Below are positions 8,678 to 17,823 of a stretch of 53,186 nucleotides of DNA, piece by piece. This stretch comes from Lachnospiraceae bacterium. Lineage in GTDB: Bacteria; Bacillota; Clostridia; Lachnospirales; Lachnospiraceae. The number at the start of each line of letters is the position of its first letter. The stretch's first letter is position 1. The translations under genes and the position numbers were made by a program. The DNA lies in assembly GCA_017441295.1 (NCBI GenBank), contig JAFRYA010000014.1:1-53186 (forward strand), given 5' to 3'. The notes under the pieces are model-generated. The model saw nothing but the letters and a program-made list of their open reading frames with translations, had not been told where the DNA came from and searched no databases.

Positions 8678-8720
8678 CGGACGGTTTTGTGCATATTGTA
8701 CATAAGCCGTCCGATTTTTT
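8678..8720 (+). terminator. Intrinsic terminator after ftsH
   Basis: The stem CGGACGG / CCGTCCG extends into a weaker TTTTGTGCA / TGTACATAA pairing and is followed by A then six T. Confidence 0.8.
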
Positions 8721-8831
8721 ATGCATATTTGTGAACACTGATTTTAAAAGTGGTGATATATTAACACTCGTAAAACCCCAATACATATTGTTTTACTACA
8801 CCCCATAAAAATGAAATACCTTCTCCTTAAG

Positions 8832-8856
8832 AGAACCGGCGAGAGCTGGTTCTTTT
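8832..8856 (+). terminator. Second hairpin with U-tract upstream of the Y-family polymerase
   Basis: GAACCGGC, a GAGA tetraloop and GCTGGTTC (one G-U pair) are followed by four T. It lies between the ftsH terminator and the polymerase promoter and may be a backup terminator. I see nothing else of note between 8721 and 8875. Confidence 0.5.
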
Positions 8857-8875
8857 AACTTTTAAACAAAGTCTG

Positions 8876-8904
8876 TTGAATCCTCTCTCCATATATGATA
8901 AAAT
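8876..8904 (+). promoter_or_regulatory. Putative promoter of the Y-family polymerase operon
   Basis: TTGAAT (8876-8881), a 17-base spacer and TAAAAT (8899-8904). The position implies that the in-frame codons upstream of 8942 are untranslated leader. Confidence 0.55.
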
Positions 8905-8908
8905 AATG

Positions 8909-8922
8909 CAAACATATGTTTG
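8909..8922 (+). promoter_or_regulatory. LexA/DinR-type SOS box
   Basis: CAAACATATGTTTG is a perfect 14-bp palindrome matching the symmetric Bacillota LexA (DinR) consensus C-R-A-A-C-RNRY-G-T-T-Y-G at every position. It sits just downstream of the -10 element, where a bound repressor would block transcription, and upstream of an error-prone polymerase gene, a classical SOS target. Confidence 0.7.
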
Positions 8923-8941
8923 TGTTTCGGAGAGATGCGCC

Positions 8942-10240
8942 TTGTCTGAGAATCACTATTACATCTGCATAGATCTGAAGAGTTTTTATGCCTCTGTCGA
9001 GTGTGTCGAGAGAGGCTTAGATCCTATGACCGCTTCACTGGTCGTAGCTGACCCCACACGTACAGATAAGACCATCTGCCTGGCCGTCTCCCCTTCGCTT
9101 AAAAAGCAGGGTGTCCCGAACAGGTGCAGAGTGTTCCAGATCCCTAAGAATCTGAAATACATCATGGCCCCTCCCCGCATGCAGCTCTACATTAATTACA
9201 GCGCGCAGATTTACGGCATTTACCTGAAATACTTTTCTCCTGAGGATATCCACGTCTACTCTGTCGATGAAGCATTCATGGATGTCACGCATTATCTGAA
9301 ACTGTACAAGATGTCTGTCAAAGAGCTCGCCGTCACCGTCCTGAACGATATCCGGAATACTCTGGGTCTCTATGCCACCTGCGGCATTGGCACCAATCTG
9401 TATCTCGCTAAGATCGCGCTGGATATCACTGCCAAGCACGCTCCTGATTTCATAGGCATGCTGGATGAAGAGTCTTTTAAGAAGAAACTCTGGGACCACA
9501 AACCGCTGACAGATTTCTGGATGATCGGCCGGGGCACCAAAAACCGCCTGGCCAAATACGGCATGTACACCATGCGCGATATCGCTATGGCGGATGAGAA
9601 CCTGCTATACCGTCTCTTCGGCATTAACGCAGAGCTGATCATGGATCATGCCTGGGGCATCGAGCCTACCACGATCAAGGACATCAAGAGCTACCGCACT
9701 AAGTCCACTTCCATCTCCAGCGGTCAGGTGCTCGCCAGGGATTACAATTATGACGACATTCGCCTGATCGTTAAGGAAATGTGTGACCTGCTCTGCCTCG
9801 ACCTGGTTAAAAAGCATATGGTTACTGACAATATTTCCCTGTCCATGGGCTTCTCTTTCGGTGTAGAGCGCAGGCCCCTGTCAGGTTCACAGACGCTTCA
9901 CGTCACTACCAGTTCCAACCGCATCCTCACTGAAGCGATGATGGAACTGTTCGATAAAATAGCTGTCAGAGATTACTATTACAGGCGCGTGTATATTGGT
10001 TTCAACAACCTCAAGGATGAGTCCATGGAGCAGTTCGACCTCTTTACCAATCCTGAGGATCTGGCCAGAGACAGACGCATCCAGCAGGCTGCCATTGACA
10101 TCAAGAAGAAATTCGGCAAGAATGCCATCCTCAAGGGAATGAATCTCGAAGAGGCCGGCACCACCATTGAGCGAAACGGCCAGATAGGCGGCCACAGAGG
10201 CTCAGTGGATCCGCTGGAAGGAGATGAGACATTGTCATGA
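8942..10240 (+). CDS. Y-family (UmuC/DinB-type) error-prone DNA polymerase
   Basis: This is a translesion DNA polymerase. The palm motif YYICIDLKSFYASVEC carries the first catalytic aspartate and YSVDEAFMDVT carries the second acidic pair. The protein resembles the UvrX/YqjW group found with YolD genes in Bacillota. I chose the TTG at 8942: GGAGAG lies 7 bases upstream, the protein then begins MSENHYYICIDLKSF, and promoter and SOS-box elements occupy the sequence before it. That gives 432 residues. A YolD-like gene overlaps by 4 bases and uvrBA follow, so the region is a DNA-damage block likely under LexA control. Confidence 0.9.
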   Translation: MSENHYYICIDLKSFYASVECVERGLDPMTASLVVADPTRTDKTICLAVSPSLKKQGVPNRCRVFQIPKNLKYIMAPPRMQLYINYSAQIYGIYLKYFSPEDIHVYSVDEAFMDVTHYLKLYKMSVKELAVTVLNDIRNTLGLYATCGIGTNLYLAKIALDITAKHAPDFIGMLDEESFKKKLWDHKPLTDFWMIGRGTKNRLAKYGMYTMRDIAMADENLLYRLFGINAELIMDHAWGIEPTTIKDIKSYRTKSTSISSGQVLARDYNYDDIRLIVKEMCDLLCLDLVKKHMVTDNISLSMGFSFGVERRPLSGSQTLHVTTSSNRILTEAMMELFDKIAVRDYYYRRVYIGFNNLKDESMEQFDLFTNPEDLARDRRIQQAAIDIKKKFGKNAILKGMNLEEAGTTIERNGQIGGHRGSVDPLEGDETLS

Positions 10241-10476
10241 CAGAGATCAGAACCCACAGGCCGGAAAGCAACAGGCCCAAGATGAATATCACCGACAGGG
10301 CGAAACAGTTCGCTCCGTTCGCGGCGCTCGGCAGGCTGGACAGCGTGCTGCTGGAAATGGAGCGCCAGATGAATAATGGCGAACTGACGCATGTCATGGA
10401 CCTTTCCGACCTCTCCCCTGATGAGGCTGCCCAGATGCTCGCCGAGAATACTTTTGATGAATCTGAAGACTATTAA
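10237..10476 (+). CDS. YolD-like protein
   Basis: This 79-residue protein has the YolD-type core ITDRAKQFAPFAALGRLD and an acidic C-terminus (NTFDESEDY). YolD-like proteins are commonly encoded directly after Y-family polymerases in Bacillota and are thought to act with them. Here the start overlaps the polymerase stop by 4 bases (ATGA), so translation is coupled. The biochemical role is not established from sequence. Confidence 0.8.
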   Translation: MTEIRTHRPESNRPKMNITDRAKQFAPFAALGRLDSVLLEMERQMNNGELTHVMDLSDLSPDEAAQMLAENTFDESEDY

Positions 10477-10512
10477 TGTATTTATTATATTAAATATGTT
10501 AAACTAAAATTT

Positions 10513-12555
10513 ATGGATCGATTCGTACTTAAATCAGAATACAAGCCGACGGGTGATCAGCCCAGGGCAATACAGGAACTGGTAGATGGCTTCAGAGCCG
10601 GCAACCAGTTTCAGACGCTGCTCGGCGTTACGGGCTCAGGCAAGACATTCACCATGGCCAATATCATTCAGGAATTGAACAGGCCTACCCTTGTCATTGC
10701 CCACAACAAGACGCTGGCTGCACAGCTTTACAGCGAATTCAAAGAATTCTTCCCTGACAACGCGGTTGAATACTTTATTTCATATTACGATTATTACCAG
10801 CCGGAGGCCTACGTGCCTTCGTCGGACACATATATTGAAAAAGACGCCAGCATCAACGATGAGATTGACCGTCTGCGCCATTCAGCTACTACATCTCTGG
10901 TCGAGCGCAAGGACGTTATAGTCATTGCCTCCGTTTCATGCATATATGGCATCGGCGATCCTGAAGAGTATGCCCGTATGAGCGTGTCTCTCCGTCCGGG
11001 AATGAAAAAGGACCGTGACGAAGTCATCCGCGAGCTCATTAACATCCAGTACGACCGAAATGACATGGATTTTCAGCGCGGCACCTTCCGCGTCCGCGGA
11101 GACGTTATCGAGATCCTGCCGGCAGTTACTGAAAAGAACGCCCTGCGCATCGAATTCTTCGGAGACGAGATTGACAGGATTTCTCAGGTGGATGTGCTGA
11201 CCGGTGAAGTCAAAGGCAGACTGGAACATGCAGCTATCCTGCCGGCTTCTTACTACGTAGTCCCTCAGGACCAGATGAACCGCGCGCTGACCAATATTGC
11301 CAAGGAACTCGAAGAACGCGTGGCATATTTCAAGAGCGAAGACAAACTGCTGGAGGCTCAGAGAATCCTTGAGCGCACCAGTTTTGACATAGAAATGATG
11401 AGAGAGACCGGCGTCTGCTCAGGCATCGAGAATTACAGCCGTCATCTGACGGGCAAGGCTCCGGGCGAGCCGCCTGACACATTAATAGATTTCTTCAAGG
11501 GCGAATTCCTGATCATCGTGGATGAGTCGCATATGACCATTCCGCAGATCGGCGCAATGTATAATGGTGACCGTTCACGTAAACAGACCCTCGTCGACTA
11601 TGGTTTCAGACTGCCCTCTGCCCTGGATAACCGTCCGCTCAACTTCAAAGAGTTTGAAAGCAAGATTGACCAGATGCTCTTCGTTTCGGCGACTCCGGGC
11701 AAATATGAGGACGCGCATGAACTGCTGAGAACTGAGCAGATCATCAGACCTACCGGCCTGCTCGATCCTGAAGTCTTCGTTAAGCCTGTTGAAGGCCAGA
11801 TAGATGATCTCATTACTGAGATCAACAAAGAGACCGCCAAGGGCAATAAAGTCCTGGTCACCACCCTGACCAAGAAGATGGCGGAAGACCTGACCGTCTA
11901 CCTCAAGGAGGCCGGCATCCGCGTCAGATACCTCCACTCAGACATTGCTGCTCTGGAGCGTACCGAGATTATCCGTGACATGCGTCTGGATATCTTTGAC
12001 GTCCTGGTCGGCATCAACCTTTTAAGAGAAGGCCTGGACATCCCTGAGATTTCCCTCGTCGCCATCCTGGATGCTGATAAAGAAGGCTTCTTAAGGTCAG
12101 AGACCAGTCTGATCCAGACTATTGGCCGTGCTTCCCGTAATGCGGAGGGCCATGTAATAATGTACGCCGATACCATCACGGATTCCATGCAGGCAGCCAT
12201 TGACGAGACCAACAGGAGGCGCACCATACAGCAGGCTTACAATGAAGAGCATGGCATTACCCCGACCAGCATTGTCAAGTCCGTCCGTGACCTGATCAGC
12301 ATAACTAAGGAAGCCGCCAGAAGCATAGACAGGATTGAGAAGGATCCTGAATCCATGTCTTCTGATGAGCTGAAGAAGCTGATCGAACAGATTACTAAAC
12401 AGATGCAGCGGGCAGCGGCAGATCTGGATTTCGAGACCGCCGCCGACCTCAGAGACCAGATGCTGGAGCTCAAGAAACTCCATGCGGACGATGGTCTGAA
12501 GCATTCATATAAATCCAAAAATACCAAGAAGAGAAAAGAATATGGCAGCAAGTGA
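10513..12555 (+). CDS. uvrB: Excinuclease ABC subunit B
   Basis: UvrB is the damage-verifying helicase-like subunit of nucleotide excision repair. The 680-residue sequence has the family start ([20 protein letters not shown]), Walker A GVTGSGKT, the beta-hairpin region [12 protein letters not shown], the DESH box, helicase motifs ending [19 protein letters not shown], and a C-terminal UVR domain that binds UvrC. No Shine-Dalgarno is visible before the ATG (AAACTAAAATTT), although the upstream 35 bases are very AT-rich and promoter-like. It overlaps uvrA by 14 bases. Confidence 0.97.
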   Translation: MDRFVLKSEYKPTGDQPRAIQELVDGFRAGNQFQTLLGVTGSGKTFTMANIIQELNRPTLVIAHNKTLAAQLYSEFKEFFPDNAVEYFISYYDYYQPEAYVPSSDTYIEKDASINDEIDRLRHSATTSLVERKDVIVIASVSCIYGIGDPEEYARMSVSLRPGMKKDRDEVIRELINIQYDRNDMDFQRGTFRVRGDVIEILPAVTEKNALRIEFFGDEIDRISQVDVLTGEVKGRLEHAAILPASYYVVPQDQMNRALTNIAKELEERVAYFKSEDKLLEAQRILERTSFDIEMMRETGVCSGIENYSRHLTGKAPGEPPDTLIDFFKGEFLIIVDESHMTIPQIGAMYNGDRSRKQTLVDYGFRLPSALDNRPLNFKEFESKIDQMLFVSATPGKYEDAHELLRTEQIIRPTGLLDPEVFVKPVEGQIDDLITEINKETAKGNKVLVTTLTKKMAEDLTVYLKEAGIRVRYLHSDIAALERTEIIRDMRLDIFDVLVGINLLREGLDIPEISLVAILDADKEGFLRSETSLIQTIGRASRNAEGHVIMYADTITDSMQAAIDETNRRRTIQQAYNEEHGITPTSIVKSVRDLISITKEAARSIDRIEKDPESMSSDELKKLIEQITKQMQRAAADLDFETAADLRDQMLELKKLHADDGLKHSYKSKNTKKRKEYGSK

Positions 12556-15442
12556 GCAGAAATATATAAAAATACGAGGCGCAGCTGAAAACAACCTCAA
12601 AAATATAGACCTGGATATCCCCAGGGGCGAGCTGGTAGTATTTACCGGCCTTTCAGGCTCAGGCAAATCCTCTCTGGCCTTTGACACTATCTACGCTGAA
12701 GGCCAGCGCAGATATATGGAGTCCCTGTCTTCATACGCCAGACAGTTCCTGGGACAGATGGAAAAGCCTAAGGTTGAGACCATTGAAGGCCTCTCCCCTG
12801 CTATTTCCATTGACCAGAAAGCCACCAACAGGAACCCACGATCCACAGTAGGCACAGTTACCGAAATCCACGACTATCTGCGTCTTCTTTACGCGCGTGT
12901 CGGCATCCCGCACTGCCCGAACTGCGGCAGGGAGATCAAGAGGCAGAGCGTAGACCAGATGGCTGATGCTATCATGGAACTTCCTGAAGGCACCAGACTG
13001 CAGCTGCTGGCTCCTGTTGTCCGCGGACGCAAGGGCGAGCATGTTAAGCTCTTGGAATCCGCGCAGAGGAACGGCTATGTGCGCGCGCGTATTGACGGCA
13101 TCATCTACGAACTGGATGAGCCTATTAAACTCGAGAAAAACAATAAGCACAATATTGATATCATAGTAGACCGAATTGTAGTCAAGGAAGGCATTGAGTC
13201 CAGACTGGCAGACTCCATCGAGACTATTCTGGAGATGGCTGAAGGCCTGATGACTGTCGAGGTCGTCAGCTGGCCTGAAGGTGCTGTTAAGCCTGAAGAA
13301 GGTGAGAGGCAGCTGCCTGTGGATGACAACAATGAAATACATTTTTCATCCAATTTCAGCTGTCCTGACTGCGGCATCAGCATTGACGAGATTGAGCCGC
13401 GTAATTTCTCATTCAACAACCCGTTCGGTGCCTGCCCTGCATGCGCGGGCCTGGGCTACAAGATGGAGTTTGACCCGGAACTGATGATCCCGGATAAATC
13501 ATTAAGCATCAATCAGGGCTGCATCGTTGTCATGGGATGGCAGAGTTCCGGTAAGGCAGGCAGTTTCACAAACGCTGTACTCAAAGCCCTTGCGTCTGAA
13601 TACAAATTCTCGCTGGATACTCCATTCGAGGATTACCCAAAGAAGATCCAGGACATCATCCTGTATGGTACCGGCGGCAAGAAAGTCATGGTACATTACA
13701 CCGGCCAGCGCGGAAGCGGTATTTATCCTATCGCTTTTGAAGGACTGGTCAGGTCTGTCAACAGGAGATACCGCGAAGTCGCTTCTGAAGCCTCTAAAAT
13801 GGAATATGAAGAGTTCATGCGTATCAGCCCTTGTGACGAATGCGGAGGCAAAAGACTCAAGAAAGAGAGCCTCGCCGTTACTATAGGCGACAAGAACATC
13901 CATGATATCTCCGCCATGACTATCCGCGAATCCAAGTCATTCTGTGAGAAGCTGAAGCTGAGCAAAACCCAGACTGAAATTGCAGGACCTATCCTGAAAG
14001 AAGTCAACGCACGCCTCGGCTTCCTGCTCGACGTCGGCCTGGAATACCTGACTCTGACCCGCTATGCAGCTTCTCTGTCAGGTGGCGAAGCCCAGAGGAT
14101 CAGACTGGCTACTCAGATCGGTTCCGGTCTGACCGGCGTTCTCTATATTCTGGACGAGCCGAGCATCGGTCTGCATCAGAAGGATAATGATAAGCTGCTG
14201 GCCACACTCAAACGTCTGCGCGACCTGGGCAATACCCTGATTGTCGTTGAGCATGACGAGGACACCATGCGCCAGGCAGACTATATTGTTGATATCGGTC
14301 CGGGTGCCGGCGAGCACGGCGGCGAGGTTGTCGCTGCGGGCACAGTCAAAGATATCATCAAATGCAAAAATTCCATTACCGGCGACTACTTAAGCGGCAG
14401 GAAGTTCATTGAAGTGCCTGATTCCAGAAGGGTACCTTCTGGATGGCTGACCGTCAGGGGCGCTCAGGAAAACAACCTCCGAAACATTGACGTGAATTTC
14501 CCTCTGGGAGTTATGACAGCTGTAACCGGTGTTTCCGGCTCAGGCAAGTCATCCCTGGTAAATGAAATCTTATATAAATCACTGGCCAAAACGCTGAACA
14601 GAGCCAGGGTCATTCCCGGCAAGCACAAGAAAATAGAAGGCATGGAACAGCTCGACAAGGTCATCTGCATCGACCAGAGCCCGATCGGCAGGACGCCGCG
14701 TTCCAACCCGGCCACATACACGGGCGTGTTCGACCTGATCAGGGACCTCTTCGCCCAGACCACTGACGCCAAGATGCGCGGCTATGACAAGGGCCGTTTC
14801 AGCTTCAACGTCAAGGGCGGCAGATGCGAGGCCTGCGGCGGCGACGGCATCATCAAGATCGAGATGCATTTCCTGCCGGATGTCTATGTTAAATGCGACA
14901 CCTGCAAGGGCAAGCGTTATAACCGCGAAACCCTCGACGTTAAATATAAGGGCAAGAGCATTTACGATGTGCTGAACATGACCGTGGAAGAAGCCATGGA
15001 GTTCTTTAAGAACGTGCCGAGGATCTACCAGAAGATCAAGACGCTGAATGAAGTCGGTCTGTCATATATCAAACTCGGCCAGTCCTCCACCACCCTTTCA
15101 GGCGGCGAGGCACAGCGTGTCAAGCTGGCTACAGAGCTCAGCCGCAGGTCCACGGGCAGAACGATGTATATTCTGGATGAGCCGACCACCGGTCTGCATT
15201 TCGCTGATGTACACAAGCTGGTAGACATTCTGCGCAGGCTTTCTGAGGGCGGCAATACAGTCGTGGTCATTGAACACAACCTGGAAGTCATAAAGGTAGC
15301 TGATTATATTATTGATATGGGTCCGGACGGAGGCGACAAGGGCGGCACAGTATTTGCCCAGGGCACACCTGAGGAGATTGCCGCGCATCCTGAGAGCTAT
15401 ACCGGCCAGTTCCTGAAACAGTATCTTAAAAAGGATAAATAA
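12542..15442 (+). CDS. uvrA: Excinuclease ABC subunit A
   Basis: UvrA is the damage-sensing ABC ATPase that loads UvrB. The 966-residue protein has two ABC modules: Walker [10 protein letters not shown] near the N-terminus and GVSGSGKSS in the second half, with two signature segments (LSGGEAQR). Zinc-finger pairs are visible (CPNC, CPDC...CPAC, CEAC...CDTC). It starts inside the end of uvrB, and its stop overlaps the next start (TAATG), so the hydrolase gene downstream is co-translated. Confidence 0.98.
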   Translation: MAASEQKYIKIRGAAENNLKNIDLDIPRGELVVFTGLSGSGKSSLAFDTIYAEGQRRYMESLSSYARQFLGQMEKPKVETIEGLSPAISIDQKATNRNPRSTVGTVTEIHDYLRLLYARVGIPHCPNCGREIKRQSVDQMADAIMELPEGTRLQLLAPVVRGRKGEHVKLLESAQRNGYVRARIDGIIYELDEPIKLEKNNKHNIDIIVDRIVVKEGIESRLADSIETILEMAEGLMTVEVVSWPEGAVKPEEGERQLPVDDNNEIHFSSNFSCPDCGISIDEIEPRNFSFNNPFGACPACAGLGYKMEFDPELMIPDKSLSINQGCIVVMGWQSSGKAGSFTNAVLKALASEYKFSLDTPFEDYPKKIQDIILYGTGGKKVMVHYTGQRGSGIYPIAFEGLVRSVNRRYREVASEASKMEYEEFMRISPCDECGGKRLKKESLAVTIGDKNIHDISAMTIRESKSFCEKLKLSKTQTEIAGPILKEVNARLGFLLDVGLEYLTLTRYAASLSGGEAQRIRLATQIGSGLTGVLYILDEPSIGLHQKDNDKLLATLKRLRDLGNTLIVVEHDEDTMRQADYIVDIGPGAGEHGGEVVAAGTVKDIIKCKNSITGDYLSGRKFIEVPDSRRVPSGWLTVRGAQENNLRNIDVNFPLGVMTAVTGVSGSGKSSLVNEILYKSLAKTLNRARVIPGKHKKIEGMEQLDKVICIDQSPIGRTPRSNPATYTGVFDLIRDLFAQTTDAKMRGYDKGRFSFNVKGGRCEACGGDGIIKIEMHFLPDVYVKCDTCKGKRYNRETLDVKYKGKSIYDVLNMTVEEAMEFFKNVPRIYQKIKTLNEVGLSYIKLGQSSTTLSGGEAQRVKLATELSRRSTGRTMYILDEPTTGLHFADVHKLVDILRRLSEGGNTVVVIEHNLEVIKVADYIIDMGPDGGDKGGTVFAQGTPEEIAAHPESYTGQFLKQYLKKDK

Positions 15443-16509
15443 TGAGTGGAATACTTGACTATTTGAAATGGCGGGGTGACGTCCCTTTTGACATATCCGC
15501 GTTTAACGACGTGGATATGGTCATTTTATGCGAAATATCATATCTGCCTCTCGAAGGTATCGTTTCCTCTGAATTAAAGGAGAAGATGCCTCTGAAGGAA
15601 GCCGCGCGCAGATGCATTCCTCTGCCCAAGCTGCCTCTGCACCCGGGAGATCAGGAGCTGTCGGAAATGCTTGCCGAAAGCAAGCGCTTCGGCGATCTGC
15701 AGCTGTCCGGGTTTGTCAATATCGTTGATGATGAGAAGCAGTTCTGTGCCCTTACTTTTGAATTCGGCTGGAGGAAGCATGCCGTAGTATTCAAAGGCAC
15801 CGACAACAGCCTGATCGGCTGGAAAGAAGATCTGGACCTGTCATACTCTGATCAGGTTCCTTCGCAGAAATGCGCTGTGGATTATATTGAAAAAGTTTAC
15901 AAAGCATTCCATGGCACTCTCATGGCTGCCGGTCATTCCAAGGGCGGCAACCTGTCCGTTTATGGATCTGCTTTCTGTTCTGAGAAAGTCCGCAGGCGCA
16001 TCAGCCGGATCTATAATCTGGACGGGCCGGGCTTTAATGATAAGCTGATCGTAAAAGACAATTTCCGCGAGATAATGGACCGCACCAAGACTTTTGTGCC
16101 GCAGGATTCCATTGTGGGACTGCTGTTAGAACATAAAGAGCCATACACTATCATCAGCAGCACAGGCAAGAACGGCTTAGATCAGCACAGCCTCTTCACT
16201 TGGGAGGTAAATGCTTCCGGCATTGAAAAGCGCGAATCCCTCGGCAAGGCCGGCAACATTAGCAATGAAAACATTGACGAATGGATAGGCCGCCTGACAT
16301 ACGAGCAGAAGAAGGAATTCGTTGAGGCCCTGTACGAGCTTGCCCGCGACCGCAAAACTATTGAAAACATTTCCGCCCGCGACATGATAAAAGCTTATTA
16401 CAAGTTAGATAAAGACAAAAAACATGCCATTGGAGACGTTGTCGGGCAGCTCGGATCCACCATTAAGGAAAATATTATCGAATATATAAAAGATAAGAAA
16501 AATAATTAG
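15442..16509 (+). CDS. DUF2974/Mbeg1-like alpha/beta hydrolase
   Basis: This 355-residue protein has an N-terminal segment with SGILDYLKWRGDVPFD, a lipase-like core with the nucleophile elbow AAGHSKGGNL, and a downstream LDGPGFND segment, as in the Mbeg1-like (DUF2974) family. There is no signal peptide, so it is probably cytoplasmic. Substrates of this family are poorly known. It is fused translationally to uvrA (overlap at TAATG), but a DNA-repair role should not be assumed. The C-terminus is Lys-rich. Confidence 0.8.
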   Translation: MSGILDYLKWRGDVPFDISAFNDVDMVILCEISYLPLEGIVSSELKEKMPLKEAARRCIPLPKLPLHPGDQELSEMLAESKRFGDLQLSGFVNIVDDEKQFCALTFEFGWRKHAVVFKGTDNSLIGWKEDLDLSYSDQVPSQKCAVDYIEKVYKAFHGTLMAAGHSKGGNLSVYGSAFCSEKVRRRISRIYNLDGPGFNDKLIVKDNFREIMDRTKTFVPQDSIVGLLLEHKEPYTIISSTGKNGLDQHSLFTWEVNASGIEKRESLGKAGNISNENIDEWIGRLTYEQKKEFVEALYELARDRKTIENISARDMIKAYYKLDKDKKHAIGDVVGQLGSTIKENIIEYIKDKKNN

Positions 16510-16538
16510 TTGAAATCATTATTTCTCTGTAATAAAAT
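16510..16538 (+). promoter_or_regulatory. Promoter of the GMP synthase subunit gene
   Basis: TTGAAA (16510-16515), a 17-base spacer and TAAAAT (16533-16538), followed by AGGAGG ahead of the ATG at 16574. Confidence 0.65.
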
Positions 16539-16573
16539 CATTCGTATATTATAAAAATTTAGGAGGAACCGCT

Positions 16574-17557
16574 ATGTCAATTGATGTAAGACCTGAATCA
16601 ATGGCCCGCATTAATACCCCGGAGCTTGCAAGAGCTTATATTGAAGAGCAGATTGCTGATATCCGCGCTCAGGTAGGCGACGGCAAGGTGCTTCTGGCTC
16701 TCTCAGGCGGCGTTGATTCATCTGTATGCGCAGCATTGCTTATTAAGGCCATCGGCCAGAACCTGGTTTGCGTTCATGTAAACCACGGATTATTAAGAAA
16801 GGGCGAACCTGAGCAGGTTATCAAGGTTTTCAAAGAAGAGCTCGGTGCGAACCTCATTTATGTAGACGCAGTAGATCGTTTCCTGGACAAGCTGGCAGGT
16901 GTTGATGATCCTGAAGCTAAACGCCATATTATCGGAGAAGAATTTATCGATGTTTTCGCAGAAGAAGCCAGAAAGCTGGATGGCATTAAGTTCCTCGGCC
17001 AAGGCACTATCTGGCCAGACATTCTCGAGAGCGAAGCCGGCATCAAGGCTCATCACAACGCAGGCGGTCTTCCGGAAGATCTGCAGTTCGAGCTGGTAGA
17101 GCCTGTACGTATCCTGTACAAGGATGAAGTTCGTATGGTTGGCAAGGAACTCGGCCTGCCTGATTCCATGGTTTACCGTCAGCCGTTCCCTGGCCCTGGC
17201 CTGGGCGTAAGATGCGTTGGTGCCATCACCCGTGACAGACTTGAGGCTGTTCGTGAATCAGACGCTATCCTCCGCGAAGAATTTGCTAAATGGGGCCTCG
17301 AAGGCAAGGTATGGCAGTACTTCACAGTTGTTCCTGACTTCAAGTCCACCGGCATCACCGACGGCAAGAGAACTTTTGAGTGGCCATGCATCATCCGTGC
17401 CATCAACACAATTGACGTAGTAGAAGTTACCGTTGAGCATCTGCCTGATGAACTTCTGGATCTTCTGGCAGAAAGGATCACCAGCGAAGTCAAGGGCATC
17501 AACCGTGTACTGTTCGATTACACACCGAAGCCACCGGCAACGGTTGAGTACGAATAA
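16574..17557 (+). CDS. guaA: GMP synthase ATP-pyrophosphatase subunit (stand-alone C-terminal half of GuaA)
   Basis: This enzyme aminates XMP to GMP. The 327-residue product has the ATP pyrophosphatase P-loop LSGGVDSS and the C-terminal dimerisation domain (RQPFPGPGLGVRCVGAITRDRL, ending PPATVEYE). It starts at the ATPase half: the roughly 190-residue class I glutaminase domain present in ordinary bacterial GuaA is absent, and no frame upstream encodes it. The start is real, with AGGAGG and a promoter. It therefore resembles the archaeal two-subunit arrangement, using a separate glutaminase encoded elsewhere or free ammonia. Confidence 0.93.
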   Translation: MSIDVRPESMARINTPELARAYIEEQIADIRAQVGDGKVLLALSGGVDSSVCAALLIKAIGQNLVCVHVNHGLLRKGEPEQVIKVFKEELGANLIYVDAVDRFLDKLAGVDDPEAKRHIIGEEFIDVFAEEARKLDGIKFLGQGTIWPDILESEAGIKAHHNAGGLPEDLQFELVEPVRILYKDEVRMVGKELGLPDSMVYRQPFPGPGLGVRCVGAITRDRLEAVRESDAILREEFAKWGLEGKVWQYFTVVPDFKSTGITDGKRTFEWPCIIRAINTIDVVEVTVEHLPDELLDLLAERITSEVKGINRVLFDYTPKPPATVEYE

Positions 17558-17566
17558 TCGCGAAGC

Positions 17567-17694
17567 TACGAGCCAGGCAAATCCACGGAAAGCAAGCCGA
17601 AGAGAGCTTGCTCGCGAAAGGCTTGATTTTCGGGGATTTATGCGGCGACAGCCGCGTTGAGATTGACGCGTAGCGGCAATCGAACCGACTCGTA
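17567..17694 (+). ncRNA. Candidate branched structured RNA or 3' element downstream of guaA
   Basis: Four helices nest cleanly. The outer pair is TACGAG (17567-17572) with CTCGTA (17689-17694). Inside lies a long imperfect hairpin (17580-17638: AATCCaCGGAAA with TTTTCGgGGATT, continuing CAAGCC with GGCTTG). Next come GCGGC-GACA-GCCGC (17642-17655) and GATTG (17661-17665) with CAATC (17677-17681). A separate terminator follows. No protein frame explains the sequence. I do not recognise the class; it may be a structured RNA, an mRNA 3' end or a dispersed repeat. Confidence 0.45.
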
Positions 17695-17707
17695 AGAAAA
17701 ACAATTC

Positions 17708-17741
17708 ATCCTGCCGAAGCGATTCGGCAGGATCTTTTTTT
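17708..17741 (+). terminator. Intrinsic terminator after the guaA region
   Basis: An 11-bp perfect stem ATCCTGCCGAA / TTCGGCAGGAT with a GCGA loop is followed by C and seven T. Confidence 0.92.
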
Positions 17742-17796
17742 GAAAAGAAGTCAAAACCGCAGTATTATGGTACAATAACTAAAACCGCACTGCGGT
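17740..17796 (+). promoter_or_regulatory. Promoter with operator-like palindrome for the radical SAM operon
   Basis: TTGAAA (17740-17745), 17 bases and TATTAT (17763-17768) form a promoter. ACCGCAGT (17756-17763) is the exact inverse of ACTGCGGT (17789-17796), and ACCGCACTGCGGT (17784-17796) is itself a 13-bp palindrome directly downstream of the -10, a position typical of repressor sites. Confidence 0.5.
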
Positions 17797-17823
17797 ATTA
17801 TTCTTCAAAAAGAGGAGAAAGAC

